In this document: piece after piece, positions 1-5,881 of the stretch | Position numbering within the stretch: the stretch's first letter is position 1 | How the letters are laid out: every line of letters begins with the position of its first letter | Source of the DNA: a virus | DNA: 25,930 bases | Virus record (IMG/VR): IMGVR_UViG_3300021424_000211 | Span: 1-25,930 of that record | Direction: 5' to 3' (one strand) | Notes under the pieces: generated by a model | The model's database searches: none | Told to the model about the DNA's origin: nothing | What the model saw: the letters and a program-made list of their open reading frames with translations, nothing else | Position numbers and translations under genes: made by a program

Positions 1-74
1 ATTACCTATATGCAGGTGATCACGGCACGGATAATTTTATGGAGGTTATCCAGAAAATAGAGAAGAACAAGTGA
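1..74 (+). CDS. 3' end of an unidentified gene (partial)
   Basis: The third forward frame is open from the window edge and stops with TGA at 72-74. The last residues read YLYAGDHGTDNFMEVIQKI followed by EKNK. The hydrophilic, Lys/Glu-rich end looks like a genuine C terminus. The other two frames stop or give unlikely peptides. The family cannot be told from about 23 residues. It precedes the tagged gene at 106 by about 30 bases on the same strand. Confidence 0.5.
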   Translation, partial: YLYAGDHGTDNFMEVIQKIEKNK

Positions 75-105
75 TTCTTTCCAGGCGGAGATATATTTAC
101 CAATC

Positions 106-405
106 ATGAAGATCACAGTTTCACAACTACGTAAAATCATCCGTGAAGAAGTGGAGAAGAACCTTACCGAATCGAGCTCATCACCCCTAAAGGATGGCGG
201 TGTTGTGAACCGCGATTCCGGCCAGATTCTCTATATGGATAGCGTTCCTCAAAAATACCTTCCTCACACTGAGGTTGATGAGATGGGCTACACCACGCTC
301 CCAAATGAACAATTCGAGAAACTCCGCGGGGAACTAAAAGGCTTATCCGCAGGAAAACCAAAGAAACAACGGAAAGCCCCCTATCAACTTAATAAGATGG
401 GTTGA
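106..405 (+). CDS. Tagged virion-type protein (LRKIIREE N terminus)
   Basis: This 99-residue protein opens with MKITVSQLRKIIREEVEKN, an amphipathic helix shared, with variations, by the proteins at 4047-4661, 5578-5781, 20002-20532 and 20862-21416. The motif ends in I-R-E, the I/L-x-E pattern cut by the T4 prohead protease gp21, and resembles the T4 capsid-targeting sequence, which ends F-I-A-E. After the tag comes a Ser run (residues 22-26), a mixed middle section, and a basic C terminus (KPKKQRK). I infer an internal capsid protein or one packaged with the DNA. The body of the protein is not recognised. No strong Shine-Dalgarno is visible; the upstream stretch is AT-rich (GATATATTTACC). Confidence 0.75.
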   Translation: MKITVSQLRKIIREEVEKNLTESSSSPLKDGGVVNRDSGQILYMDSVPQKYLPHTEVDEMGYTTLPNEQFEKLRGELKGLSAGKPKKQRKAPYQLNKMG

Positions 406-448
406 TCCACACAAAGAGTAACCGGGGGTTACCTTCCGTGCAACACCT

Positions 449-685
449 ATGAAACCCGGGGACCTCGTGAGGCTCAGGTCGGACATCGACTTCCCGGTGG
501 ATCTATACTCGACATGGGGCTCGAACTCCATCATCAACGAAGTCGGAGAAATGTCGTTCAGCGATGTGGGATTAGTGCTTGATTTTATTGATACCCACTG
601 GCGAATTGCAGGCGTACGAATCTCGGTGGGCGGAGTTACAGGATGGACTTATGCGGAGTTCTTAGAGGAGATCAAGGGAGGGTGA
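449..685 (+). CDS. GDLV-family small protein, copy 1
   Basis: A 78-residue protein that opens with MKPGDLVRLRSDIDFP, has a central DVGLVLDFID segment and ends GVTGWTYAEFLEEI. This layout (GDLV, then a [DG]xGxV strand, then G-W-x-x-x-x-L-E-x-I) is the family signature shared with at least nine other genes here. The pattern of short strands with conserved glycines suggests a compact SH3- or KOW-like beta barrel, but that fold is inferred. No catalytic motif is seen. It starts the run of small genes at 449-2142. Just upstream, 418-432 can form a 6-bp hairpin (GTAACC/GGTTAC) without a T tract, so it is not a terminator. Confidence 0.75.
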   Translation: MKPGDLVRLRSDIDFPVDLYSTWGSNSIINEVGEMSFSDVGLVLDFIDTHWRIAGVRISVGGVTGWTYAEFLEEIKGG

Positions 686-695
686 TCACATTGCG

Positions 696-1055
696 GTGCA
701 ATGCTTGGCAAAGATGGTATATACTGATATAGTGAGAAAGCCTCGCCTGAAGAAGGGCCAACCAAAACGATTTCGTAGAGGAAACCTCGCGAAGGTCGTA
801 GAGAAGAAGAGAGACTTCGTATCCGACCTCGTTGCCCTGTGGAGCTCGCACCCGCTCTATGATCAGGACGGCGGCGTGTTAGACTGGGGTGGTGAGGTAC
901 GCGTCTCGTCTCATGTGATGCAGCAGGACATCTTATTGGTAATTGACGTCCACAACCTAACTCATCCTAGCAAGCACCAGTACTGTCGCGTGATGTGCTT
1001 CAGGACCAACGAGTCGGGTTGGGTCTCTTCAGAACACCTGGAGAAGATTCAGTGA
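696..1055 (+). CDS. GDLV-family small protein, diverged copy
   Basis: A 119-residue frame that appears to be a diverged family member. It has FRRGNLAKVV in place of the GDLV strand, a DILLVIDVHN segment in place of DVGLV, and ends ESGWVSSEHLEKIQ, matching the G-W-x-x-x-x-L-E-x-I end of copy 1. An N-terminal extension rich in Lys and Arg (KPRLKKGQPKRFRR) is unlike the other copies. The start is uncertain: GTG at 696 lies after a GGGAGGG stretch, and ATG at 714 is an alternative. Its TGA overlaps the GTG start of the next gene (1052), so the two are probably translationally coupled. Confidence 0.65.
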   Translation: MQCLAKMVYTDIVRKPRLKKGQPKRFRRGNLAKVVEKKRDFVSDLVALWSSHPLYDQDGGVLDWGGEVRVSSHVMQQDILLVIDVHNLTHPSKHQYCRVMCFRTNESGWVSSEHLEKIQ

Positions 1056-1258
1056 AACCAGGGGACCTTGTCGTGGGAAAAGCTCCCGATGGTTTAAGGA
1101 ATATGTCACCATTCAAGCCATTCAGGGCTGTGAAAGGAATCCTCTTAGAGAGAATTCACTATAAAAGTCCTAATAAGTGGTGGTCGGTCCTCTGCGATGA
1201 TGGTCTCGTTGTTGAAGAAACAGAAGAGTACATAGCGCTTCTGAGCGAGGCACCGTGA
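1052..1258 (+). CDS. GDLV-family small protein, copy 3
   Basis: 68 residues starting at GTG 1052, giving VKPGDLVVGKAPDG (Met at initiation). The start was chosen because it overlaps the previous stop as GTGA, has GGAG about 8 bases upstream, and places GDLV at the family's usual position. The middle reads AVKGILLERI and the end VEETEEYIALL, consistent with the strand pattern of the family. The function is unknown. The stop overlaps the next GTG start, so this gene sits inside a chain of coupled genes. Confidence 0.75.
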   Translation: MKPGDLVVGKAPDGLRNMSPFKPFRAVKGILLERIHYKSPNKWWSVLCDDGLVVEETEEYIALLSEAP

Positions 1259-1464
1259 AGAATAATAGGATCGACAAGATAAATGTGGGTGACATGATCA
1301 CCTGGACGAGTGCTAGGGGACATGCTTATTTTGACGGTCCAAAACATCGCGGCATTCTTCTAAGAAAACTAGAGGAGTACGAATATTGGATCCGTGGTGA
1401 CGTTCTCGATGAACAAGGAAAGGTTGATAGAGTAATGTTGTACAAGGAAGAAAATCCGTTATGA
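1255..1464 (+). CDS. GDLV-family small protein, copy 4
   Basis: 69 residues, GTG start overlapping the preceding TGA by the usual GTGA arrangement. The N terminus reads KNNRIDKINVGDMITWTSA, so GDM takes the place of GDLV and is shifted about eight residues inward. A RGILLRKLEEYEYWI segment follows, matching GILLERI in the gene before it. The final third (DEQGKVDRVMLYKEE) fits the last strands of the family. There is no enzymatic motif. The stop overlaps the ATG of the next gene as ATGA. Confidence 0.7.
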   Translation: MKNNRIDKINVGDMITWTSARGHAYFDGPKHRGILLRKLEEYEYWIRGDVLDEQGKVDRVMLYKEENPL

Positions 1465-1703
1465 AACCAGGCGATATGGTCGCGCTGCGGCCCGACAGAG
1501 TTGCTATCAATCTTTTGAGTGATTCGCTAGAGAAAAGTACTAATGTAAAAAAGCTGGTTTTTTCTCCCGACGATTGGCGGTCATTTCGCAGGGGAGAAAC
1601 CGCGATAGTCGTGGAGATCGATCAAAAGAATGCAGGAAGAGTGAAAGTGTTGTATGATTCTGGCATGTGGTGGTGTAACGACGCTGACATTGTGCGCCTA
1701 TGA
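1461..1703 (+). CDS. GDLV-family small protein, copy 5
   Basis: 80 residues, ATG overlapping the previous TGA. It shows the family signature clearly: MKPGDMVALRPDR at the start, then FRRGETAIVVEIDQ, then RVKVLYDSGMWWCNDADIV at the end. The last part is typical of the family: a V-x-V-L-Y strand, a turn with Asp or Gly, and a Trp-containing strand ending in a short hydrophobic helix or turn. An insertion (about residues 15-40) separates the first strand from the rest. The role is unknown; a binding module is a reasonable guess. Confidence 0.75.
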   Translation: MKPGDMVALRPDRVAINLLSDSLEKSTNVKKLVFSPDDWRSFRRGETAIVVEIDQKNAGRVKVLYDSGMWWCNDADIVRL

Positions 1704-1727
1704 CAAGCTGTGATGCGGAGCTGTGAC

Positions 1728-1964
1728 ATGAGTTGGAATTATAGGGTTTTTCGAAAAACTTGTGCGGGGCACGCATTTTACGAGATTCACGAAGTTTATT
1801 ATCGATTAGATGGCACTATAAAAGGGTGGACAGAAAATCCAATTAATCCATCAGGTGAAACCCCTGAAGAATTAAAACAAGATTTTTCTAAGCAGCTTCT
1901 AGCCTTCGAGAGTCCTATTTTAGATTATGACCAGTTAGCGCGGGCGTCGAATGAAGAAGGGTGA
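1728..1964 (+). CDS. Small conserved protein, MSWNYRVFRK type
   Basis: 78 residues from ATG 1728; an ATG at 1710 would add six residues, but MSWNYRV is the natural N terminus. The sequence MSWNYRVFRK, then YEIHEVYYRLDGTIKGWT, then NPSGETPEELKQDF resembles a family of short bacterial proteins of unknown function that read as a small antiparallel sheet followed by a helix. I recognise the pattern but know no biochemical role. It is unrelated to the GDLV genes around it, and its 3' end overlaps the start of the next gene by 14 bases. Confidence 0.7.
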   Translation: MSWNYRVFRKTCAGHAFYEIHEVYYRLDGTIKGWTENPINPSGETPEELKQDFSKQLLAFESPILDYDQLARASNEEG

Positions 1965-2142
1965 TTTAGTTCATTTTGAATACGTGTCCAGACATCCTTC
2001 CGGAGTCGGTTGGGAATTTCACAAGGGCATCGGTGTGATTGTTGATTACAGACCAGAAAGCGATTCTTATAAGATAATGACGAGCGACAACAAAATTTTA
2101 GATCGCCTCGACATGCATCTTCAGTTAGTTCATAAAACATGA
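1951..2142 (+). CDS. GDLV-family small protein, copy 6
   Basis: 63 residues starting MKKGDLVHFEYVSRHPS, then KGIGVIVDYRPESDSYKIM, then a hydrophobic end (LDMHLQLVHKT). This is the most compact statement of the family: GDLV strand, G-x-G-V-I-V strand, Y-K-I strand. The start lies inside the previous gene (14-base overlap), which suggests translational coupling. It is the last gene of the overlapping run; the 137 bases after it are non-coding. Confidence 0.75.
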   Translation: MKKGDLVHFEYVSRHPSGVGWEFHKGIGVIVDYRPESDSYKIMTSDNKILDRLDMHLQLVHKT

Positions 2143-2177
2143 AATGATAATTACATGTCTGTCTCAGCATCTAGATA

Positions 2178-2206
2178 TTGTTATTTGTATGTGAGGACTA
2201 TATATA
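2178..2206 (+). promoter_or_regulatory. Candidate sigma70-type promoter
   Basis: TTGTTA at 2178-2183 and TATATA at 2201-2206 are separated by 17 bases, each matching 4 of 6 consensus positions. It lies in the non-coding stretch 2143-2279, about 75 bases before the GTG start at 2280. The region is AT-rich, so chance matches are likely. Confidence 0.35.
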
Positions 2207-2279
2207 GTTAGCAAAAGATTTATCAGCACATACTCGACGCACTTAACTTAATGGACTAAAATAATTTGGAAATTATAGC

Positions 2280-2498
2280 GTGAAAACGGGTGATTTGGTA
2301 AAAATAAAACTCCAATTTAAGAGCCAGCCGCAAGTAATAATCGGTACTGTCTTGTCTATAGAACATAATTCTTCACATGTTACAAAGCCTTTACAACCCG
2401 GACCTGTCTATCAAGTAAAGATTCTCACAAATGAAGGCAGCATCTGGGAATCCTGGATTGATCAAAGAGACTATGCAGAAATTTTGTTGTCTCACTAA
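2280..2498 (+). CDS. GDLV-family small protein, copy 7
   Basis: 72 residues from a GTG start, reading MKTGDLVKIKLQF, then VIIGTVLSIEHNSS, then VYQVKILTNEGSIWESWID and a final AEIL. It has all family strands, with a loop of about 12 residues (SSHVTKPLQPGP) between the second and third. The only Shine-Dalgarno-like sequence is a weak GGA about ten bases upstream. Unlike copies 1-6 it stands apart, after a 137-base gap with a possible promoter. The broken copy at 9661-9830 aligns best with this one. After the stop, 2497-2519 holds an AT-only inverted repeat (AAATTTA/TAAATTT) of doubtful meaning. Confidence 0.75.
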   Translation: MKTGDLVKIKLQFKSQPQVIIGTVLSIEHNSSHVTKPLQPGPVYQVKILTNEGSIWESWIDQRDYAEILLSH

Positions 2499-2603
2499 AA
2501 TTTAAACTATTTTAAATTTCTGAATAATGCCGCTGTCTCATTAAAACTAAATTAAACCTGCGGGTCTTTGTAATTTTAAATCATAAATTCATCTACAACT
2601 ACT

Positions 2604-2870
2604 ATGACAACATCTCAAATCAAAGTTAAATACAGAATTCGTGATATGGTCACGGGTCTCTATCAGAAAAGTGGTCATCTAAAGCGAGGATTTCACTCTG
2701 AGGCTGTATGGTCAGACAAAGGTAAGACTTGGAAAGATATAATTGAGCTTAAGCGTCACTTAAGCGCTCTTCAAGAACAGCACGTCACAATTTCTCCGCT
2801 TTGGCAGATCGTTGAACTTGGACCAAAGAATGTCGAGCGCGACTGTTATCCAGCTTCTGCTTTAACTTAA
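2604..2870 (+). CDS. Small phage protein of unknown function
   Basis: 88 residues, beginning MTTSQIKVKYRIRDMVTG. The middle reads WSDKGKTWKDIIELKRHLSA, a pattern seen in small proteins of T4-like phages where a displayed or modified target appears as W-S-x-x-G-K-x-W followed by a short helix. I do not know its function. It stands alone between AT-rich spacers; the upstream spacer has no convincing Shine-Dalgarno. Coding is supported by the length, by the absence of a better frame, and by normal amino-acid composition. Confidence 0.65.
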   Translation: MTTSQIKVKYRIRDMVTGLYQKSGHLKRGFHSEAVWSDKGKTWKDIIELKRHLSALQEQHVTISPLWQIVELGPKNVERDCYPASALT

Positions 2871-2879
2871 GATCGTTCT

Positions 2880-2888
2880 TGATATAAT
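2880..2888 (+). promoter_or_regulatory. Extended -10 promoter candidate before the cupin gene
   Basis: TGATATAAT is a perfect extended -10 (TGnTATAAT). It ends only seven bases before the ATG at 2896, so transcription would begin about at the start codon. No Shine-Dalgarno is present, which would fit a leaderless mRNA. No -35 hexamer is evident. Confidence 0.4.
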
Positions 2889-2895
2889 TGACATC

Positions 2896-3237
2896 ATGAA
2901 AAAAGTAGACAAACCCTGGGGGTATGAGCTAATCTGGGCGCACACTGACAATTATGTTGGCAAAGTCTTGCACATAGAGAATGGTTTTTCTTTGTCTCTG
3001 CAGTATCATAAGGTCAAAGAAGAAACAATAATGGTGAAGAAGGGCGTGCTCACACTAGAGGTTGGTGGTGAGGAAAATAGAAATTTTCTTACGCTAGGTG
3101 AAGGCGACGTTTACCACATACAGCCGGGTTTAATTCACAGGATGTCTGCACTGCACGGTGAAGTCGACGTCTTCGAGGTCTCAACACCAGAGCTTGATGA
3201 TGTCATTAGATTGGCTGATAACTACGGAAGAGTTTAA
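2896..3237 (+). CDS. Single-domain cupin, sugar-phosphate isomerase-like
   Basis: 113 residues forming one cupin domain. It begins KKVDKPWGYELIWAHT, the usual opening of the cupin part of type II mannose-6-phosphate isomerases / mannose-1-phosphate guanylyltransferases. Cupin motif 1 is spread over LQYHKVKEETIMVKKG (His and Glu ligands) and motif 2 is GDVYHIQPGLIHRM (the PG-x-x-H core). The metal site therefore looks intact, although motif 1 has one His rather than H-x-H. Known relatives act on sugar phosphates or nucleotide sugars; the substrate here is unknown. It may serve phage or host surface polysaccharide metabolism. A perfect extended -10 lies directly upstream. Confidence 0.8.
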   Translation: MKKVDKPWGYELIWAHTDNYVGKVLHIENGFSLSLQYHKVKEETIMVKKGVLTLEVGGEENRNFLTLGEGDVYHIQPGLIHRMSALHGEVDVFEVSTPELDDVIRLADNYGRV

Positions 3238-3267
3238 TTTGAAACAAATAAAGGGGCGCTTTCTATT

Positions 3268-3780
3268 ATGAACAACATGTTAGATCCAAATCTTAAGCTC
3301 TGCTTTGTCAAGAGAAATTTTGCCTGGTTTACATCATGTCCGATCGCTTATCAGCGGGGTGACGATTGGGATGATGCTCCCTATGAATTCAGCGCTGGTG
3401 ATCCTTACACGTTTCACGAGACAAAAGACGGGAAAAAGCAGTCTCATACTGTCGTAAAAGTCTTCTGGGAAGCGTCATACATCACGCCTGACATGCTTGA
3501 AGAAAAATCAAGTTGGTCTGCAAAATCAATTAATCGAGGCAATGTTCCATGGCTCAGTGCATCCCCATGGGCCGATCAAGAGTTGTCTCCCATTCATTCT
3601 GGTACTGCACTTGGTGATTTTATCAAGCACATTAAAAATGCAGGAGGTGAAGTGTACACACCTGCGTGTGAAAATCTGTCCTTGACTACGTCTGAATTAG
3701 CCAGAGAGACGCCTGTTGAGGAAAAGAAAGATCGCGCTGAGAGCAAGAGCAAGCCTAAGAAAAAGAAGAAGTCAAGGTAG
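3268..3780 (+). CDS. Conserved phage protein with poly-Lys tail
   Basis: 170 residues. The first two-thirds (AWFTSCPIAYQRGDDWDDAP, then EFSAGDPYTF, then VVKVFWEASYITP) resemble a family found in many phages that I cannot assign a function. A second part has SAKSINRGNVPWLSAS, then a segment in which HSGTALGDFIKHIKNAGGEV suggests a helix packed against a sheet. The last 25 residues are highly charged and end KKKKKSR, as in three other window proteins, which suggests nucleic-acid contact. Its 3' end overlaps the convergent gene at 3772 by nine bases. Confidence 0.7.
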   Translation: MNNMLDPNLKLCFVKRNFAWFTSCPIAYQRGDDWDDAPYEFSAGDPYTFHETKDGKKQSHTVVKVFWEASYITPDMLEEKSSWSAKSINRGNVPWLSASPWADQELSPIHSGTALGDFIKHIKNAGGEVYTPACENLSLTTSELARETPVEEKKDRAESKSKPKKKKKSR

Positions 3781-4053
3781 TCTAGTTATTTCGACCACTA
3801 GTTCACTACATTCTTTTTTTCTGATGACTCTGTGCCACGTGCACTTTTTAATAATGTAGGTTTCACCCGGTACCATCAGCAGGGGTAGTTCATTGTCTCT
3901 TTGAAAATACCACCCATCACCTTTCAGTACACGAATAGATCGGTCCTCTGCATCGCGGTGCCAGATCAGTTCTTCAGTGTGTGCTGAAGCTTTAAAAGTT
4001 CTAATCTTAATATTTTTGTCAACTTCCCTTTCATCAAAGGGAAGCATCACCAC
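3772..4053 (-). CDS. Small cupin-like protein
   Basis: 93 residues on the minus strand. A cupin-like series of strands is visible: EELIWHRDAEDRSIRVLKG with a His and acidic residues, then WYFQRDNELPLLMVPGETY, then IIKKCTWHRV with a motif-2-like His. The motif G-x-x-W-x-F-Q-x-D-x-x-L-P is typical of small phage-encoded cupins. Metal binding is possible but not certain. The start overlaps the end of the upstream tagged gene by seven bases, so both are probably translated from one message. Function is unknown. Confidence 0.7.
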   Translation of the reverse strand: MVMLPFDEREVDKNIKIRTFKASAHTEELIWHRDAEDRSIRVLKGDGWYFQRDNELPLLMVPGETYIIKKCTWHRVIRKKECSELVVEITRLP

Positions 4054-4661
4054 CAGCCCGGTATATTTCTACCAAAAAACTTAGTAGATCTACAAGCCCA
4101 ATAGCCAGGTTTTGTTCTGTCTTTTTTATTAGCACAGTCGTGCCTGTTTCCAAAAGATTTTCTTCTTTTTCGAGCGGCGTCGGAGTCTCCCATAGCGTCT
4201 GGCATTGACGATCCAAAAGAAACTTTTTTCACATTTCCTGATTTTGGGTCCCTAACGTAAACGTGTGCTTTTCCACCTGAGCTTCGTTTGGGTTTACCTA
4301 GTTGGACCTCGCGTCCACGGTACTTCGCTTCGCTTAAACTATCTTCTTCTTTCATGGGAAAGTCGAGAGGCACTATTTGACCCTCATACAAAGCCCATTC
4401 TCCGATGTTAGATTCAAGTAAATCTCTTTCAAAATCGCTAGTGGGTTCATATGAACCGAGCGTGTAAAGCGCCCTAGCTTCTCTCATGAGAGAGAAGTAT
4501 TTCTCAGATCCAGCTCTGTAGACAGGTTTGTCAAAAGCAACACCTTCCTGCAAGTGCCATCTCACGCCGCTCGAGACCGTCGGTGACTTATTAAGCTGTG
4601 CTGAGACACATAAGAATTCTTCTCTGATGATCTTTCGAAGATTGATTTCAGAAATTGACAT
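4047..4661 (-). CDS. Tagged virion-type protein with conserved basic C-terminal domain
   Basis: 204 residues. The N terminus MSISEINLRKIIREEF carries the same tag as the gene at 106, ending I-R-E. The middle (residues about 30-105) is not recognised. From about residue 110 (LSEAKYRGREVQLGKPKR) to the end lies a basic domain with VYVRDPKSGNVKKVSFG and RRKSFGNRHDCANK and KPGYWACRSTKFF. That domain, with its Cys and His spacing, is common in proteins of marine T4-like phages and giant viruses and is annotated only as a domain of unknown function. I infer a virion or core protein released from its tag by the maturation protease. The upstream AATAAATA at 4667-4674 is only five bases from the ATG. 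Confidence 0.8.
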   Translation of the reverse strand: MSISEINLRKIIREEFLCVSAQLNKSPTVSSGVRWHLQEGVAFDKPVYRAGSEKYFSLMREARALYTLGSYEPTSDFERDLLESNIGEWALYEGQIVPLDFPMKEEDSLSEAKYRGREVQLGKPKRSSGGKAHVYVRDPKSGNVKKVSFGSSMPDAMGDSDAARKRRKSFGNRHDCANKKDRTKPGYWACRSTKFFGRNIPGWW

Positions 4662-4711
4662 GTCTATATTTATTGCTCAAGACCCAATAATGTTAAAATT
4701 CGTAAAATAAC

Positions 4712-4720
4712 TGTTATACT
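4712..4720 (+). promoter_or_regulatory. Extended -10 promoter candidate before the SpeD-like gene
   Basis: TGTTATACT fits the extended -10 form TGnTATAmT. It lies 34 bases before the ATG at 4755, leaving room for a leader of about 27 bases that contains AAGAAG near the start. No clear -35 is seen. Confidence 0.4.
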
Positions 4721-4754
4721 TAAGATTCTTAAGTGCGGTAGAACCAAGAAGAAA

Positions 4755-5147
4755 ATGAAACACGGCGCAGGCCTTCACATCATCCTGGACGGTTACGTCA
4801 AAGATCCAAGCGTTTTCAATGGACCATCTCTGAAGAATGCATTTGAAAAACTTGCTGAAGAACTAGAAATGAAGATCATCATGGGACCGGACTTTCTCGA
4901 AGTCGATCTTGATCCTTCAAAGCTTCAGTCAGACGTCTTCCAAGATGAGGGCGGAATCACCGGAATGTGTGTCATCTCCACGTCTCACATGTCCATCCAC
5001 TGTTGGCCAATCCGCAAGTGTTTCTCAATGGATGTGTTCTCGTGCAAGGATTTTGATGGCAACAAGGCTAAAGAAATTATTTGGGATCTTCTCGGTGTAG
5101 AAGAAGGTAACATAGTTGCTGTCAATCGTTATTTTCCTAGACGATAA
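4755..5147 (+). CDS. speD: S-adenosylmethionine decarboxylase-like protein (SpeD family)
   Basis: 130 residues, the usual length of the bacterial single-domain proenzyme. The core GITGMCVISTSHMSIHCWPI followed by SMDVFSCKD aligns with bacterial ISESHLTIH...DVYTCGD. SpeD enzymes cleave themselves before a Ser to create a pyruvoyl cofactor; here that Ser would be S77, with H82 and C97 matching the processing His and catalytic Cys. Two differences stand out: the residue before the Ser is Thr76, not Glu, and the Pro after the second His is followed by Ile, not Glu. Phage SpeD homologues are known and some have changed substrate to arginine or ornithine, so AdoMet specificity should not be assumed. 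It would act in cytosolic polyamine synthesis. Confidence 0.85.
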   Translation: MKHGAGLHIILDGYVKDPSVFNGPSLKNAFEKLAEELEMKIIMGPDFLEVDLDPSKLQSDVFQDEGGITGMCVISTSHMSIHCWPIRKCFSMDVFSCKDFDGNKAKEIIWDLLGVEEGNIVAVNRYFPRR

Positions 5148-5175
5148 ATTTTTATAATCTCGCGAGTCTTTGTAG

Positions 5176-5181
5176 TATACT
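5176..5181 (+). promoter_or_regulatory. -10 element before the lipoprotein gene
   Basis: TATACT lies 38 bases upstream of the ATG at 5220. The leader ends with AAGGAAAGG, the strongest Shine-Dalgarno in this part of the window. The gene has its own terminator downstream, so it is likely a single-gene transcription unit. Confidence 0.4.
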
Positions 5182-5219
5182 GGGACTTCTAGCCGATCGG
5201 CTTTTAAGGAAAGGTACGT

Positions 5220-5486
5220 ATGAACAAGAATCTATTCACAATCGTTTGTTTGTCTGCCGCACTTGTCGCATGCGAGGACAAGAAGGAAGAGACGCAAGGC
5301 AGCACTTCTGCTTCAACCGCATCAGCTGGTGGATCACAGGGGCAAGGTGGCTCGACCGCTTCTTCAGGCGGCGCGCCAGGCACGGGTGGTTCGACTGCAA
5401 CAGCTGGTGGTCAGACCGGTCAAGGCAGCGCGGGCCAGGGTGGTGATGCCAGCACTGCAACAGCTGGTGGCGCAGGCGGTAAGTGA
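5220..5486 (+). CDS. Gly/Ser/Thr-rich lipoprotein
   Basis: 88 residues. A signal peptide (NLFTIVCLSAALVAC) ends in the lipobox L-V-A-C, so Cys18 should be lipidated and the mature protein anchored in a membrane, as in Gram-negative hosts. After a short charged stretch (EDKKEE) the rest is low complexity: Gly, Ser, Thr, Ala and Gln, with repeats of the form STATAGG. The DNA repeats a 17-base unit (starting ACTGCAACAGCTGG) at about 5395 and 5455. No globular domain is visible. It may decorate the infected cell surface, perhaps blocking superinfection; that is inference. Strong Shine-Dalgarno, own promoter and own terminator. Confidence 0.75.
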   Translation: MNKNLFTIVCLSAALVACEDKKEETQGSTSASTASAGGSQGQGGSTASSGGAPGTGGSTATAGGQTGQGSAGQGGDASTATAGGAGGK

Positions 5487-5512
5487 CACAATAAAATTGC
5501 TCAATTAAGCAG

Positions 5513-5539
5513 GCCTCGGTTTTTTACCGGGGCTTTTTT
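5513..5539 (+). terminator. Rho-independent terminator after the lipoprotein gene
   Basis: A 7-bp stem (GCCTCGG with CCGGGGC, one G-T wobble) encloses a 7-base T-rich loop and is followed directly by six T. It lies 26 bases after the stop at 5486. Confidence 0.85.
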
Positions 5540-5577
5540 GTTTCTAAAGCTAGATACTTACCCATCAAAGGAACGAC

Positions 5578-5781
5578 ATGATGAGAATCAAGATTTCACA
5601 GCTAAGATCTTTGATAAGAGAAGCTATTGAAGAAAGTGAATTTACTTGGAAAATTGCGAAGGCTGCAAAAGACGGAAAAAAGAAAGTAAAAGTAGGAGAT
5701 AAAGAATTTCCTGTAAAAATGTCAAAGAAAAAAGCTGATGATATTCTTGACGAAGAAGATGTAGACGAAGGTTCTACGTGA
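5578..5781 (+). CDS. Small tagged virion-type protein
   Basis: 67 residues. MMRIKISQLRSLIREAIEES is the shared tag, ending I-R-E followed by Ala, as in the T4 site. After it come FTWKIAKAAKDGKKKVKVGD and a short acidic end (DEEDVDEGST). The two neighbouring Met codons make the start uncertain by one residue. AAAGGA lies eight bases upstream. The middle is strongly basic and the end strongly acidic, a charge pattern expected for an internal or scaffold-like virion peptide. An A AAA AAG heptamer occurs at 5676-5682, but the -1 frame closes after seven codons, so it is not meaningful here. Confidence 0.75.
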   Translation: MMRIKISQLRSLIREAIEESEFTWKIAKAAKDGKKKVKVGDKEFPVKMSKKKADDILDEEDVDEGST

Positions 5782-5792
5782 GGCTCATAAAG

Positions 5793-5874
5793 AACGACAG
5801 TTTGTCGTTGTAGTCAAATAGTCGCGGCACAAGGCCATGACCTTGGAACTCGGTTACTCGTGAATCGAAGCGAC
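5793..5874. other. Candidate structured RNA in a 100-base intergenic gap
   Basis: The gap 5782-5881 can fold into several stems. AACGACA/TGTCGTT (5793-5809) gives 7 bp with a 3-base loop. A closing stem GTCGC/GCGAC (5821-5825 with 5870-5874) encloses two hairpins: CAAGG/CCTTG (5830-5834 with 5841-5845, 6-base loop) and CGGTT/AATCG (5851-5855 with 5863-5867, 7-base loop). It is not a normal tRNA on either strand: no TTCRA T loop and no U before a possible anticodon. It could be a small RNA or part of the 3' ends of the convergent genes on either side. Confidence 0.25.
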
Positions 5875-5881
5875 GTAACGA

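Noticed and set aside
2561-5174. Shared GTCTTTGTA upstream of the genes at 2604 and 5220 as a middle-promoter box
   Set aside because: Only two copies were found, at different distances from the start codons and the -10 candidates; too little to call a regulatory element.
5676-5682. Second A AAA AAG slippery heptamer, in the small tagged gene
   Set aside because: It is in the right phase, but the -1 frame ends after seven codons and no larger product would result; likely a by-product of Lys-rich coding.
5821-5874. tRNA gene in the 5782-5881 gap
   Set aside because: No TTCRA T loop, no 7-bp acceptor stem, and the one 7-base loop lacks U at position 33 on either strand.
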